Below, piece after piece: positions 56,749 to 64,000 of a stretch of 64,000 nt of DNA. Within the stretch, counting starts at the first letter, position 1, and every line of letters begins with the position of its first letter. Source of the DNA: Nocardioides sp. L-11A (GTDB lineage Bacteria > Actinomycetota > Actinomycetes > Propionibacteriales > Nocardioidaceae); contig CP124680.1 of NCBI GenBank assembly GCA_029961745.1, positions 1,798,001 through 1,862,000 on the forward strand. Reading direction: 5' to 3'. The translations under genes and the position numbers were made by a program. A model generated the notes under the pieces. It was not told the origin of the DNA. It did no database searches and was given only the letters and a program-made list of their open reading frames with translations.

Positions 56749-57554
56749 CCGATCGGGCCCGCCGCGAAGGTGCTGTAGACCTGCGAGATCACGAAGTTGG
56801 CGGCGAAGAGGAGCACGAAGTTGGTGACGACGGCGCTGGTGACGGCCTCGCCGACGCCGGTCGGGCCGCGTTCGGCACGCAGTCCCTTGTGGGAGGCCAC
56901 GACGGCGCAGATCACGGCGAAGATCGCCGCCTTGGCCAGGGACAGCCACAGGTCGGAGAGTTGCGCGAGGGTGGTCACGGAGGCGAGATAGCTGCCGGGC
57001 GGCAGGTCCTGGAGGATCACGCTCACCGACAGGGTGGTCATGATCGTGAAGAACATGACCACGCCGTTGAGCAGCACCGCGACCGCGACGATCGCGAACA
57101 TCCGCGGCACCACCAGCCGCTCCATCACCGACAGGCCCATGACCTCCATCGCGTCGATCTCCTCGCGGATCCGCCGCGAGCCGAGGTCGGCGCAGATGGC
57201 GGACCCGGCCACCCCCGACAGCATGAGGGCGGTGATCAGCGGCGAGGCCTGCCGGACGACGGCGAGCGTGTTGCCGGCACCGGTGAACGCCACGGCGCCG
57301 ACCTCCTGGGCGAGCACCCCGACCTGCAGCGCCAGGATGATGCCGAAGGGGACCGAGACGGCGAGCGCGGGCAGGGTGCAGACCCGGATCGCGTACCAGG
57401 TCTGCACGACGGTCTCCGCGATCGGGAACCGCCGCCCCGCGACGGAGGAGACGACGGCCGCGAACATGCGGTGGGTGAACCGGAGCAGCGCGACCACCTC
57501 GGCCAGCGGCCGGCCGAGGGCCGGGAGGACCCGCGGAGCGCTGTGGGCCGGCAT
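56745..57554 (-). CDS. yrbEA: Mce-system permease YrbEA (MlaE family)
   Basis: The 269-residue membrane protein starts the operon. MlaE features: ALAVSVPFGIILALQVGVLA, QASPLITALMLSGVAGSAIC with the ADLGSRRIREEIDAMEVMGL coupling loop, and GPTGVGEAVTSAVVTNFVLL at the end. A GGGAGA ribosome site precedes ATG 57554. The divergent MerR-type gene lies 156 bp upstream with palindromic operators between. Confidence 0.94.
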   Translation of the reverse strand: MPAHSAPRVLPALGRPLAEVVALLRFTHRMFAAVVSSVAGRRFPIAETVVQTWYAIRVCTLPALAVSVPFGIILALQVGVLAQEVGAVAFTGAGNTLAVVRQASPLITALMLSGVAGSAICADLGSRRIREEIDAMEVMGLSVMERLVVPRMFAIVAVAVLLNGVVMFFTIMTTLSVSVILQDLPPGSYLASVTTLAQLSDLWLSLAKAAIFAVICAVVASHKGLRAERGPTGVGEAVTSAVVTNFVLLFAANFVISQVYSTFAAGPIG

Positions 57555-57600
57555 GGGTCTCCCGTCGACGGTCGAGATGCGCCCCGGAGCGAGGGCACGA

Positions 57601-57617
57601 TGACAGTAGAACTGTCA
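57601..57617. promoter_or_regulatory. MerR-type operator near the yrbEA promoter
   Basis: TGACAGTAGAACTGTCA is a perfect 7-3-7 palindrome 47 bp upstream of yrbEA. An additional CAGTACTG palindrome lies at 57621-57628. The same half-sites recur at 57689-57705. Confidence 0.7.
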
Positions 57618-57688
57618 CACCAGTACTGTCCCTCCCGATGTGATCTGCGTCAACCCCCTCGGAAATCCTCGCGTTGCGCCGGGTGAGA

Positions 57689-57711
57689 TGACAGTCGTAC
57701 TGTGACAGTCA
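57689..57711. promoter_or_regulatory. MerR-type operator overlapping the regulator start
   Basis: TGACAGTCGTACTGTGA (57689-57705) matches the yrbEA-side operator except for the centre and one base. A third TGACAGT half-site (57703-57709) runs into the ATG of the regulator. Binding here would block its own expression. Confidence 0.7.
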
Positions 57712-58478
57712 TGAGCAGCGCTGCCGGGCTCGCCTCGGGTTCTCGGGCCGATGACGACGGGTCCCTGCGGACCGTCGACGAGCTGGCCGCGGCGGCCGGT
57801 CTGACCGTGCGGACCACGCGCTACTACGCCAGCCTCGGCCTGCTGCCGCCGCCCGCCCGCCGCGGCCGGATGGCCTGGTACGACGACACCCATCTCGCCC
57901 GGCTGGAGATGATCCGCGCACTGCAGGGGCACGGCTTCACCCTCCAGGCGATCGAGCGGTACCTCGCCTCACTGCCCGCCGACGCCGGTGTCGAGGACCT
58001 CGCGGTCCAGCGCGCGATGCTCACGTCGTGGACCGTGGGGGAGCCGCAGGAACTGACCCGCCGCCAGCTCGACCAGCACGCCGGGCGCCGGCTCGCCGAC
58101 GACGAGGTGCGGCTGATCGAGGAGTTCGGGCTGCTGCGCGTGGCGACCGACGAGCGCGGCGCGGTGCGCTACACCCCGGTCCACGGGTTCGACGTCGCGG
58201 TCCAGCTGCTCGAGGTCGACATCCCGGTCGCGGGCATGCGCGCCGCCGGGGCCGCGATCGACCGGCACATGTCGGCACTGGCCGAGGAGCTCACCGCCGT
58301 GCTGCGCGACGAGGTCGTCGAGCCGTGGCGCCGCGCCAGCGACCACCCCTCCCGCGAGGACGCCGAGCAGCTCGAGGACACCATCAGCACCCTGCGCCGG
58401 CTCACCCTCGACGCGATCGTCCGGGGGTTCCAGCGCTCGGCCAACAAGGTCATCGCGCGGTCGCTGGACCGCCGCTGA
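57711..58478 (+). CDS. MerR-family regulator, probably of the mce operon
   Basis: The 255-residue protein starts with a MerR-type winged helix (LRTVDELAAAAGLTVRTTRY, YASLGLLPPPARRGRMAWYD, LARLEMIRALQGHGFTLQAI), then a longer C-terminal helical domain (~90-255) with no metal-binding cysteines. The size of this part suggests binding of an organic ligand, such as an imported lipid or its CoA ester (inferred). It is divergent from the mce operon and shares its operator-rich intergenic region. ATG 57711 was chosen; GTG 57702 is in frame. Its 3' end overlaps the convergent phosphatase-like gene by 29 bp. Confidence 0.88.
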   Translation: MSSAAGLASGSRADDDGSLRTVDELAAAAGLTVRTTRYYASLGLLPPPARRGRMAWYDDTHLARLEMIRALQGHGFTLQAIERYLASLPADAGVEDLAVQRAMLTSWTVGEPQELTRRQLDQHAGRRLADDEVRLIEEFGLLRVATDERGAVRYTPVHGFDVAVQLLEVDIPVAGMRAAGAAIDRHMSALAEELTAVLRDEVVEPWRRASDHPSREDAEQLEDTISTLRRLTLDAIVRGFQRSANKVIARSLDRR

Positions 58479-58899
58479 ACCGCCGGACGAACCGGGCCTG
58501 GAAGGGCGTCTCGACCGCGCGGGCGTCGTACCGCTGCCGGATCCAGGACACCGCCTCCGCGGCCGGGACGCCGTCGAGGACCGCGAGGCAGGCCAGCGCT
58601 GTCCCGGTGCGCCCCCGGCCGCCCGCGCAGGCGACCTCGACCCGCTCGCCGTCCGCCCGATCGAGCGCCTCGCCGAGCGCTGCGCGGAGGTCGTCGGGGT
58701 CGGCGGGCAGGCGGAAGTCCGGCCAGCGGACCCAGCGCTCCGCCCACGCGACCGGGGGTGGCTGGCGGCCGAGCAGGTAGAGCCCGACCTCGGGGAGCGG
58801 GCCCGCGGGCAGGGGGCGCCGCAGACCGCGACCGCGGACCAGCCGTCCCGACGGGAGGCGCAGCACGCCCGGCGCGTCCGGGTCCCAGGGTCGGCCCAC
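58450..58899 (-). CDS. Dual-specificity/tyrosine phosphatase-like protein
   Basis: The 149-residue protein has the Cys-x5-Arg phosphatase loop: VEVACAGGRGRTGTALACLA. The usual His before the catalytic Cys is Ala, which would raise the cysteine pKa, but the Cys and Arg are intact. WVRWPDFRLPADPDDL upstream may carry the general-acid aspartate. Family members dephosphorylate proteins or small phosphates; the substrate is unknown. GTG 58899 lies 6 nt behind TAGGTT on the minus strand, divergent from ndk. Confidence 0.8.
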   Translation of the reverse strand: MGRPWDPDAPGVLRLPSGRLVRGRGLRRPLPAGPLPEVGLYLLGRQPPPVAWAERWVRWPDFRLPADPDDLRAALGEALDRADGERVEVACAGGRGRTGTALACLAVLDGVPAAEAVSWIRQRYDARAVETPFQARFVRRFSGGPATAR

Positions 58900-58905
58900 C
58901 GGTCC

Positions 58906-58911
58906 AACCTA
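58906..58911 (-). promoter_or_regulatory. -10 element of the phosphatase-like gene (leaderless)
   Basis: TAGGTT on the minus strand is followed by 6 nt and GTG 58899. Confidence 0.55.
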
Positions 58912-58925
58912 CCCAGCATCCAGGC

Positions 58926-58931
58926 TAGGGT
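58926..58931 (+). promoter_or_regulatory. -10 element of ndk (leaderless)
   Basis: TAGGGT is followed by 7 nt and GTG 58939. It lies 14 bp from the divergent -10 element of the phosphatase-like gene. Confidence 0.65.
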
Positions 58932-58938
58932 CACCGCC

Positions 58939-59346
58939 GTGACCCAACGCACTCTCGTCCTGCTCAAGCCCGACGCGGTCCGGCGCGGCCTGGTCGGCAA
59001 CGTGCTGGCCCGGTTCGAGGCCAAGGGCCTGAGCATCGTGGCCATGGAGCAGCGCCACATCGACGCGGCCCAGGCCGACGCCCACTACGCCGAGCACGTC
59101 GAGCGCGACTTCTACCCGCCGCTGCGCACGTTCGTGACCAGCGGGCCGCTCGTGGCGCTGGTGCTCGAGGGTGACGAGGCGATCGAGGTGGTCCGGGCGC
59201 TCAACGGCGCCACCGACGGGCGCAAGGCCGCCCCCGGCACCATCCGCGGCGACCTGTCCCTCTCCAACCGGGAGAACCTGGTCCACGGCTCGGACTCGCC
59301 GGAGTCGGCGGAGCGTGAGATCGCGCTCTGGTTCCCCGGGCTCTGA
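58939..59346 (+). CDS. ndk: Nucleoside diphosphate kinase
   Basis: The 135-residue enzyme transfers phosphate between nucleoside tri- and diphosphates through His116 (NLVHGSDSPESAEREI). Other motifs: RTLVLLKPDAVRRGLVG and the DFYPPLRTFVTSGPLVALVL strand region. Length and all active-site residues are normal. It is monocistronic, followed by tandem palindromes that likely end its transcript. Confidence 0.96.
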   Translation: MTQRTLVLLKPDAVRRGLVGNVLARFEAKGLSIVAMEQRHIDAAQADAHYAEHVERDFYPPLRTFVTSGPLVALVLEGDEAIEVVRALNGATDGRKAAPGTIRGDLSLSNRENLVHGSDSPESAEREIALWFPGL

Positions 59347-59363
59347 CGGCTCGCGGGGCTGCA

Positions 59364-59389
59364 GGAATCGCCGGTCGACCGGCGATTCC
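59364..59389 (+). terminator. Perfect 26-bp palindrome behind ndk (first of two)
   Basis: Thirteen bases (ggaatcgccggtc) are followed at once by their exact complement with no spacer. As RNA it would fold to an 11-bp stem with a tight loop. It lies 18 bp after the ndk stop. Confidence 0.65.
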
Positions 59390-59391
59390 GG

Positions 59392-59423
59392 CACTTGTCG
59401 GGCGTTGCAACGCCCGACAAGTG
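59392..59423 (+). terminator. Perfect 32-bp palindrome with T-tract (second of two)
   Basis: Sixteen bases (cacttgtcgggcgttg) are followed by their exact complement; the stem runs into acagtttt. It is the strongest intrinsic-terminator-like hairpin in the window, 2 bp after the first palindrome. The remaining ~220 bp to mreB holds no recognisable gene. Confidence 0.75.
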
Positions 59424-59643
59424 ACAGTTTTGCCCGCCCAGTGTGACCCCTGTGACTCCTGAGACCCGGCGCGCCACACCGGCGTGCCTGCGCGCCTGAG
59501 CGGCCGCCGTTCCTTACGCTCGCAAGCGGAGGCCGTCGGAACGTGTGCCCGGCAGTCTCCCCGGCGCTCTATCGGCCGGCTTCCCCGACGCGCACGGACG
59601 GTCCTGTCCGCCGACGGGTCCGGCGACGTCTTACGGAGGTTGC

Positions 59644-60675
59644 GTGAGGGCGAACTCCATCATCGGCCGCGACATGGCCGTGGACCTCGGCACCGCCAAC
59701 ACGCTCGTCTACGTCCGCCGCCGCGGCGTCCTGCTCGACGAGCCGAGCGTGGTCGCGCTCAACGACAGCTCCGGCGAGGTGATCGCCGTGGGGCACCAGG
59801 CCAAGCAGATGCTCGGCCGCACCCCGGACAACATCACCGCCCTGCGCCCGCTGCGCGACGGCGTGATCGCCGACTTCGAGGCGACCGAGCAGATGCTGCG
59901 CCACTTCATCGCGCGCGTCCACCGGCGCCGCTACTTCGCCAAGCCCCGCATGGTCATCTGCGTGCCGAGCTCGATCACGCCGGTCGAGCAGCGCGCGGTC
60001 AAGGAGGCGGGCTACCAGGCCGGCGCCCGCCGCGTGTACGTCGTCGAGGAGCCGATGGCCGCCGCGATCGGCGCCGGGCTGCCGGTGCACGAGGCGACGG
60101 GCAACATGATCGTCGACGTCGGCGGCGGTACGACGGAGGTCGCCGTCATCTCGCTCGGCGGCATCGTCACCTCCCTCTCGGTCCGCACGGCCGGCGACGA
60201 CCTCGACGCCGCGATCGTCGCGTGGATGAAGAAGGAGCACGGCGTGATGCTCGGCGAGCGCACCGCCGAGGACGTCAAGATCACCCTGGGCTCCGCCTTC
60301 CCGCGCCCCGGCGAGCCCGCCGGCGAGGTGCGCGGCCGCGACATGGTCACCGGCCTGCCCCGCACGGTCGAGGTCACCGGCGCCGACATCCGGCACGCGC
60401 TCGAGGAGCCGCTGCACGCCATCGTCGACGCGGTGCGGGTGACCCTCGACCAGACCCCGCCCGAGCTCGCCGGCGACATCATGGACCGCGGCATCGTGCT
60501 GACCGGAGGCGGAGCGCTGCTGCGCGGCCTCGACGAGCGGATCCGGCACGAGACCGGCATGCCCGTCCACGTCGCCGAGGACCCGCTGGTCTCGGTCGCG
60601 ATGGGTGCGGGGCGCTGCGTCGAGGAGTTCGAGGCCCTCCAACAGGTGCTCGTCACCAACCAGCGACGGTTCTAG
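59644..60675 (+). CDS. mreB: Rod-shape actin MreB
   Basis: The 343-residue actin-like protein has the phosphate-1 loop AVDLGTANTLVYVRRRGVLL, ALRPLRDGVIADFEATEQML, the hinge motif MVICVPSSITPVEQRAVKEA, phosphate-2 loop MIVDVGGGTTEVAVISLGGI and GIVLTGGGALLRGLDERIRH. It polymerises at the membrane and organises wall synthesis. GTG 59644 has GGAGG 4 nt upstream. It heads the mreBCD-mrdA operon. Confidence 0.95.
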   Translation: MRANSIIGRDMAVDLGTANTLVYVRRRGVLLDEPSVVALNDSSGEVIAVGHQAKQMLGRTPDNITALRPLRDGVIADFEATEQMLRHFIARVHRRRYFAKPRMVICVPSSITPVEQRAVKEAGYQAGARRVYVVEEPMAAAIGAGLPVHEATGNMIVDVGGGTTEVAVISLGGIVTSLSVRTAGDDLDAAIVAWMKKEHGVMLGERTAEDVKITLGSAFPRPGEPAGEVRGRDMVTGLPRTVEVTGADIRHALEEPLHAIVDAVRVTLDQTPPELAGDIMDRGIVLTGGGALLRGLDERIRHETGMPVHVAEDPLVSVAMGAGRCVEEFEALQQVLVTNQRRF

Positions 60676-60679
60676 GGCG

Positions 60680-61621
60680 ATGGCGATCGACACCCGTCCG
60701 CCCAAGGCGCCGGTCCGGCGTACCAGCACCTCGCGCGACCCCGAGCGCGACTCCGGTCGTCCTCGGCGCTCGCTGGTGCTCGCGCTCGTCCTCGCCTGCG
60801 CGGCCCTCATGGTCGTCGACAAGGCCGGCGGCGACAGTTCGCCGGTCGACCCGGTCCGCCGGGTGGTCGGCGAGATCGTGGGCCCGGTCCAGGCCGGGGT
60901 CTCGACCGTCGTGCGGCCGTTGGTCGACCTGCCGGGCGCGCTGCGCACCAACGGCGGCCTGCGTGACGACGTCCGGCGGCTCGAGGCCGAGAACGCCGAC
61001 CTGCGTGGCCGGCTCGCCAAGGCCGGGTACGACGACCAGCGGCTCGCCCAGCTCGACGGGCTGCGCGCCATGGCCGGCGACCTCGGCTACGCCCTGGTGC
61101 CGGCCCGGGTGATCGCGATCGGCTCCGCCCAGTCGTTCTCCAGCACCGTCACCCTCGACGCGGGCTCCGACGCCGGGTTGCGACCCGACATGACCGTGGT
61201 GGCCGCGGAGGGTCTGGTCGGCCGGGTCACGTCGGTGACTGCCCACACCGCCACGGTGCTGCTGATCGTCGACGACAGCTCGCGGGTCGGTGGCCGGATC
61301 GGCGACAACATGGAGCTCGGTTTCGTCAGCGGACGCGGCACCCTCGGCACCGACGACCGCCTGGAGCTGGAGCTCGCCGACCACAACGTGGTGCCGAAGA
61401 TGGGCCAGCCGATCTTCACGTGGGGCAGCGAGGGCGGCTCGCCGTACGTCGCCGGGGTGCCGATCGGCACGGTCGGCAAGGTCTACGAGTCCCTGCGCGA
61501 GACGTCGTACCGCGCCGTCATCACCCCGGCCGTCGACTTCACCGCGCTCGACCTGGTCGGTGTCGTCGTGCCCTCCGGCACCGAGGGCCGCGTCATCGAG
61601 GCCGACGGGAGCCTGCGATGA
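60680..61621 (+). CDS. mreC: Rod-shape protein MreC
   Basis: The 313-residue protein has a membrane helix (SLVLALVLACAALMVVD), a coiled coil (LRDDVRRLEAENADLRGRLA) and a beta-barrel MreC domain (SSTVTLDAGSDAGLRPDMTV; GLVGRVTSVTAHTATVLLIV; VGVVVPSGTEGRV). It links MreB, MreD and PBP2 and activates PBP2. ATG 60680 lies 4 nt after the mreB stop. Confidence 0.94.
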   Translation: MAIDTRPPKAPVRRTSTSRDPERDSGRPRRSLVLALVLACAALMVVDKAGGDSSPVDPVRRVVGEIVGPVQAGVSTVVRPLVDLPGALRTNGGLRDDVRRLEAENADLRGRLAKAGYDDQRLAQLDGLRAMAGDLGYALVPARVIAIGSAQSFSSTVTLDAGSDAGLRPDMTVVAAEGLVGRVTSVTAHTATVLLIVDDSSRVGGRIGDNMELGFVSGRGTLGTDDRLELELADHNVVPKMGQPIFTWGSEGGSPYVAGVPIGTVGKVYESLRETSYRAVITPAVDFTALDLVGVVVPSGTEGRVIEADGSLR

Positions 61622-62229
61622 ACAGCCGCGGCCGACTGATCGCCACCCTCGTCGCGGTGTTCGCCGCCCTGCTGCTCCAGGTGACGGTCCTGCCCCACTT
61701 CGCGTGGGACGTCGGCGGCCTGGGCGTCGTCCCCGACCTGGTCCTCCTCGTCGTGGTGGCGACCGCGCTCGCCACCGACACCCGGTTCGCCACCCTGACC
61801 GGCTTCTGGGCCGGCCTGCTGCTCGACATCGCCCCGCCCGCCGACCACTTCGCCGGCCGCTGGGCGCTCGCCCTCATGGTCGTCGGGTACGTCGTGGGAC
61901 GGCTCGTCCACGACAACGCCGGCGACCCCGGCGGCGCCGGTGCCGGCAGCCGGCTCGGCCGGTTCGGCACCCGCCGCCCGCCGTTGTCCCTCGCCCTGGC
62001 CGCGGCCGCGGGCGGCTCCTTCGTCGGCACGTCGGTGTTCGCGCTGTCCGGCGTCCTGCTCGGCGACTCCGGCGCCGCGGTCGGCGATCTGCTGCCGGTC
62101 GCCCTGATCGCGCTCCTGCTCGACGTCCTGGCCGCCCTGGTCGTCGTCCCGGCGACGCTGTGGCTGGTCCGCCGCGCCGCCCACGACGGGCTCCCGCGGA
62201 CCTCCCAGCGGATCCGGGTCCGCGCCTGA
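61618..62229 (+). CDS. mreD: Rod-shape protein MreD
   Basis: The 203-residue membrane protein has about five helices (RLIATLVAVFAALLLQVTVL; VPDLVLLVVVATALATD; FWAGLLLDIAPPADHFAG; LSLALAAAAGGSFVGTSVFA; LIALLLDVLAALVVVPATLW). It is coupled to mreC (ATGA) and to mrdA (TGATG). An Ala/Gly/Asp loop near 100-125 is a lineage-specific insertion. Confidence 0.9.
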   Translation: MNSRGRLIATLVAVFAALLLQVTVLPHFAWDVGGLGVVPDLVLLVVVATALATDTRFATLTGFWAGLLLDIAPPADHFAGRWALALMVVGYVVGRLVHDNAGDPGGAGAGSRLGRFGTRRPPLSLALAAAAGGSFVGTSVFALSGVLLGDSGAAVGDLLPVALIALLLDVLAALVVVPATLWLVRRAAHDGLPRTSQRIRVRA

Positions 62230-64000
62230 TGCCCGCCTCGCCGGCCCGACCCGCCGCGGCCTCGCACCGCAGTCGGCTGCGCCTCGTCGTCATCCAGACC
62301 CTGGTCTTCTCCCTCCTCGCCACCCTCGGCGTGCGTCTCTACTACCTGCAGGTGATCTCGGGGGAGAGCTACCAGGGCAAGGCGGCCTCGCAGTCCGTGC
62401 GCGAGATCGTGGTCCAGCCCCAGCGCGGGCTGATCGTCGACGCGATGGGCCGCCCCCTCGTCACCAACCGGCTCACCTGGGTGGTGTCGATCGACCGCAC
62501 CCTGCTCGGCAGGATGTCGGCCGCCGACCGCAAGGAGCTGCTCAGCCGCACCAGCGAGGCGATCGGCGTGGACGTCGCGGAGATCGAGGCGGCACTGCTG
62601 CTGTGCGGCGACGCCGGCGCGGTCGCCGGCCAGTGCTGGAACGGCTCGCCGTACCAGCCGGTCCCCGTCGCGCGCGACGTCAAGGAGGGCGCGGCGCTGC
62701 GGATCCTCGAGCAGCCCGAGGACTTCCCGGGCGTGGTCGTCGACCGGCAGAGCCTGCGGCAGTATCCCGCGCCGTACGGCATCAACGCGGCCCACGTGCT
62801 CGGCTACCTCAGCCCGATCACCAAGGAGGAGCTGGAGTCCGCCGAGGACGCCGGCGACAGCTCGGTCAACGGCGCCTCCGTCGTCGGCCGTGCCGGCGTC
62901 GAGAAGGAGTACGACGAGTGGCTGCGGGGCCAGCCCGGCTACGACCAGGTCGCGGTCGACTCCCAGGGGCGGGTCCGCGAGGACGTGTCCGGTCTGGAGG
63001 CGCAGCCCGGCGACACCCTCGTCACCTCGATCGACGCGAAGGTGCAGAGCGTCGTCGAGGAGCAGCTCGCGGCGATGATCGCCCAGCAGCGCAGCACCCG
63101 TGACCCGGTCACCAAGCGCAACTTCGAGGCGGACTCCGGGGCCGCCGTCGTGATGGAGGCGAAGACCGGGCGGATCGTCGCCATGGCCAGCCAGCCGACG
63201 TACGACCCCTCGGTGTGGGTCGGCGGGATCACCGACAAGCAGCTCCAGCGGCTCTACTCCGAGGCGGCCGGCACTCCGTTGCTCGCCCGCTCCTTCCAGG
63301 GCCAGTTCGCGCCCGGCTCGACGTGGAAGCCGTTCATGACGGTGGGGGCACTCACCCACGGCTACCCGACGTCGACCGTGCTCGGCTGTCCCTCGGCCGT
63401 GCAGATCGGCAACCGTCCCTTCCGCAACCACGAGTCGGCGGCGTACGGCTCGATCGGCTTCGCGAAGGCGCTCGAGGTCTCCTGCAACACCTTCTTCTTC
63501 CAGGTCGGCATGAACTTCTGGCAGAAGTACGGATCCGACCCCGACGACGTCGACGCCAAGGATCCGCTCGTCGAGCAGGCGGAGAAGTTCGGCTTCGGCG
63601 AGCGCACCGGCGTCGACCTGCCGGGCGAGGCCTCGGGCCGGGTCGCCGACCGGAGGTGGAAGCGCGACTACTACGAGTCGATGAAGGACTACTACTGCGG
63701 GATCGCGAAGAAACCGCAGGACGCCGACACCTCCGACTTCGTCTACAAGTTCTCCCGCGAGTTCTGCGTCGAGGGCTGGAAGTACCGCCTGCCCGACGCC
63801 GCCAACTTCGCGATCGGGCAGGGCGACACCATCGTCACGCCGCTGCAGCTGGCCCGCGGGTACGCCGCGATCGCCAACGGCGGCACGCTCTGGGAGCCGC
63901 GGGTCGGCAAGGCGGTCGTGTCGCCCGAGGGCCGGGTGATCCGCGAGATCGAGCCGAAGAAAGACCGCAGGCTCAAGATCCCCGCCTCCGTGCTGAGGTA
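62229..64000 (+). CDS. mrdA: Penicillin-binding protein 2, partial (C-terminus beyond the right edge)
   Basis: 590 codons are present from ATG 62229. The N-terminal helix (RLVVIQTLVFSLLATLGVRL) is followed by the pedestal domain (QPQRGLIVDAMGRPLVTNRL) and the transpeptidase domain with SxxK at Ser364 (FAPGSTWKPFM) and SxN at Ser418 (SCN). The KTG box lies beyond the edge. It crosslinks peptidoglycan during elongation with RodA, whose gene is expected next. The 20-residue cysteine-containing insert (KDYYCGIAKKPQDADTSDF ... EFCVEGWKYRLP) occurs in actinobacterial PBP2 proteins. Confidence 0.94.
   Translation, partial: MPASPARPAAASHRSRLRLVVIQTLVFSLLATLGVRLYYLQVISGESYQGKAASQSVREIVVQPQRGLIVDAMGRPLVTNRLTWVVSIDRTLLGRMSAADRKELLSRTSEAIGVDVAEIEAALLLCGDAGAVAGQCWNGSPYQPVPVARDVKEGAALRILEQPEDFPGVVVDRQSLRQYPAPYGINAAHVLGYLSPITKEELESAEDAGDSSVNGASVVGRAGVEKEYDEWLRGQPGYDQVAVDSQGRVREDVSGLEAQPGDTLVTSIDAKVQSVVEEQLAAMIAQQRSTRDPVTKRNFEADSGAAVVMEAKTGRIVAMASQPTYDPSVWVGGITDKQLQRLYSEAAGTPLLARSFQGQFAPGSTWKPFMTVGALTHGYPTSTVLGCPSAVQIGNRPFRNHESAAYGSIGFAKALEVSCNTFFFQVGMNFWQKYGSDPDDVDAKDPLVEQAEKFGFGERTGVDLPGEASGRVADRRWKRDYYESMKDYYCGIAKKPQDADTSDFVYKFSREFCVEGWKYRLPDAANFAIGQGDTIVTPLQLARGYAAIANGGTLWEPRVGKAVVSPEGRVIREIEPKKDRRLKIPASVLR

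Overview
The window is high-GC DNA with strong G/C bias at third codon positions. It carries MtrAB-LpqB, coenzyme F420 genes, a WhiB regulator, a full Mce transporter operon and mreBCD. This points to an actinobacterium of the order Propionibacteriales, most likely Nocardioides or a close relative (inferred from gene content and order; no 16S rRNA is present). Both edges cut through genes that were read directly from the sequence: a Pro/Ala-rich protein on the left and penicillin-binding protein 2 on the right.

Region 1 (1-17353) is accessory. On the minus strand lies one end of a contractile injection system (eCIS, phage-tail-like): a DUF4255 (Pvc16-type) protein, a septum-formation-type lipoprotein, a PAAR-like DUF4280 tip, the sheath, tube 1, a tail-assembly protein, a 58-residue DUF6760-type protein, tube 2 and the start of a large low-complexity protein. 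Divergent from it runs a plus-strand operon of three very large single-pass membrane proteins (797, 856 and 1934 aa). All three share one plan: two Ig-like domains with no signal peptide, one membrane helix, then a long extracytoplasmic chain of carboxypeptidase-regulatory-like repeats. Together with the lipoprotein they look like an envelope docking or sensing module for the injection system, which is the most interesting candidate system here.

Region 2 (17354-46300) is mostly housekeeping and follows the order of the Mycobacterium tuberculosis Rv3264c-Rv3241c block as recalled: GDP-mannose synthesis (manC, manB, PGI/PMI-like SIS protein), cofactor F420 (cofD, cofE), whiB, a GT2 glycosyltransferase plus DUF5719 pair, ahcY, mtrA-mtrB-lpqB, comF, a raiA-motif structured RNA and hpf. 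Inserted in it are an acyltransferase, a DUF808 protein behind a leaderless 17-codon upstream ORF, ribH under an FMN riboswitch, and a VapBC toxin-antitoxin pair.

Region 3 (46300-58900) holds a YcaQ/AlkX-type winged-helix protein and a mce operon (yrbEA, yrbEB, mceA-F, fadD). A divergent MerR-family regulator shares an intergenic region with it that contains two matching palindromic operators. Region 4 (58900-64000) holds ndk, a tandem palindrome terminator and the cell-elongation operon mreB-mreC-mreD-mrdA.

Recurring non-coding themes are: at least a dozen TANNNT hexamers 6-8 nt before start codons, implying widespread leaderless transcripts; two copies of an exactly 32-bp-period repeat array directly behind stop codons; and two degraded copies of a G+C-rich intergenic element.
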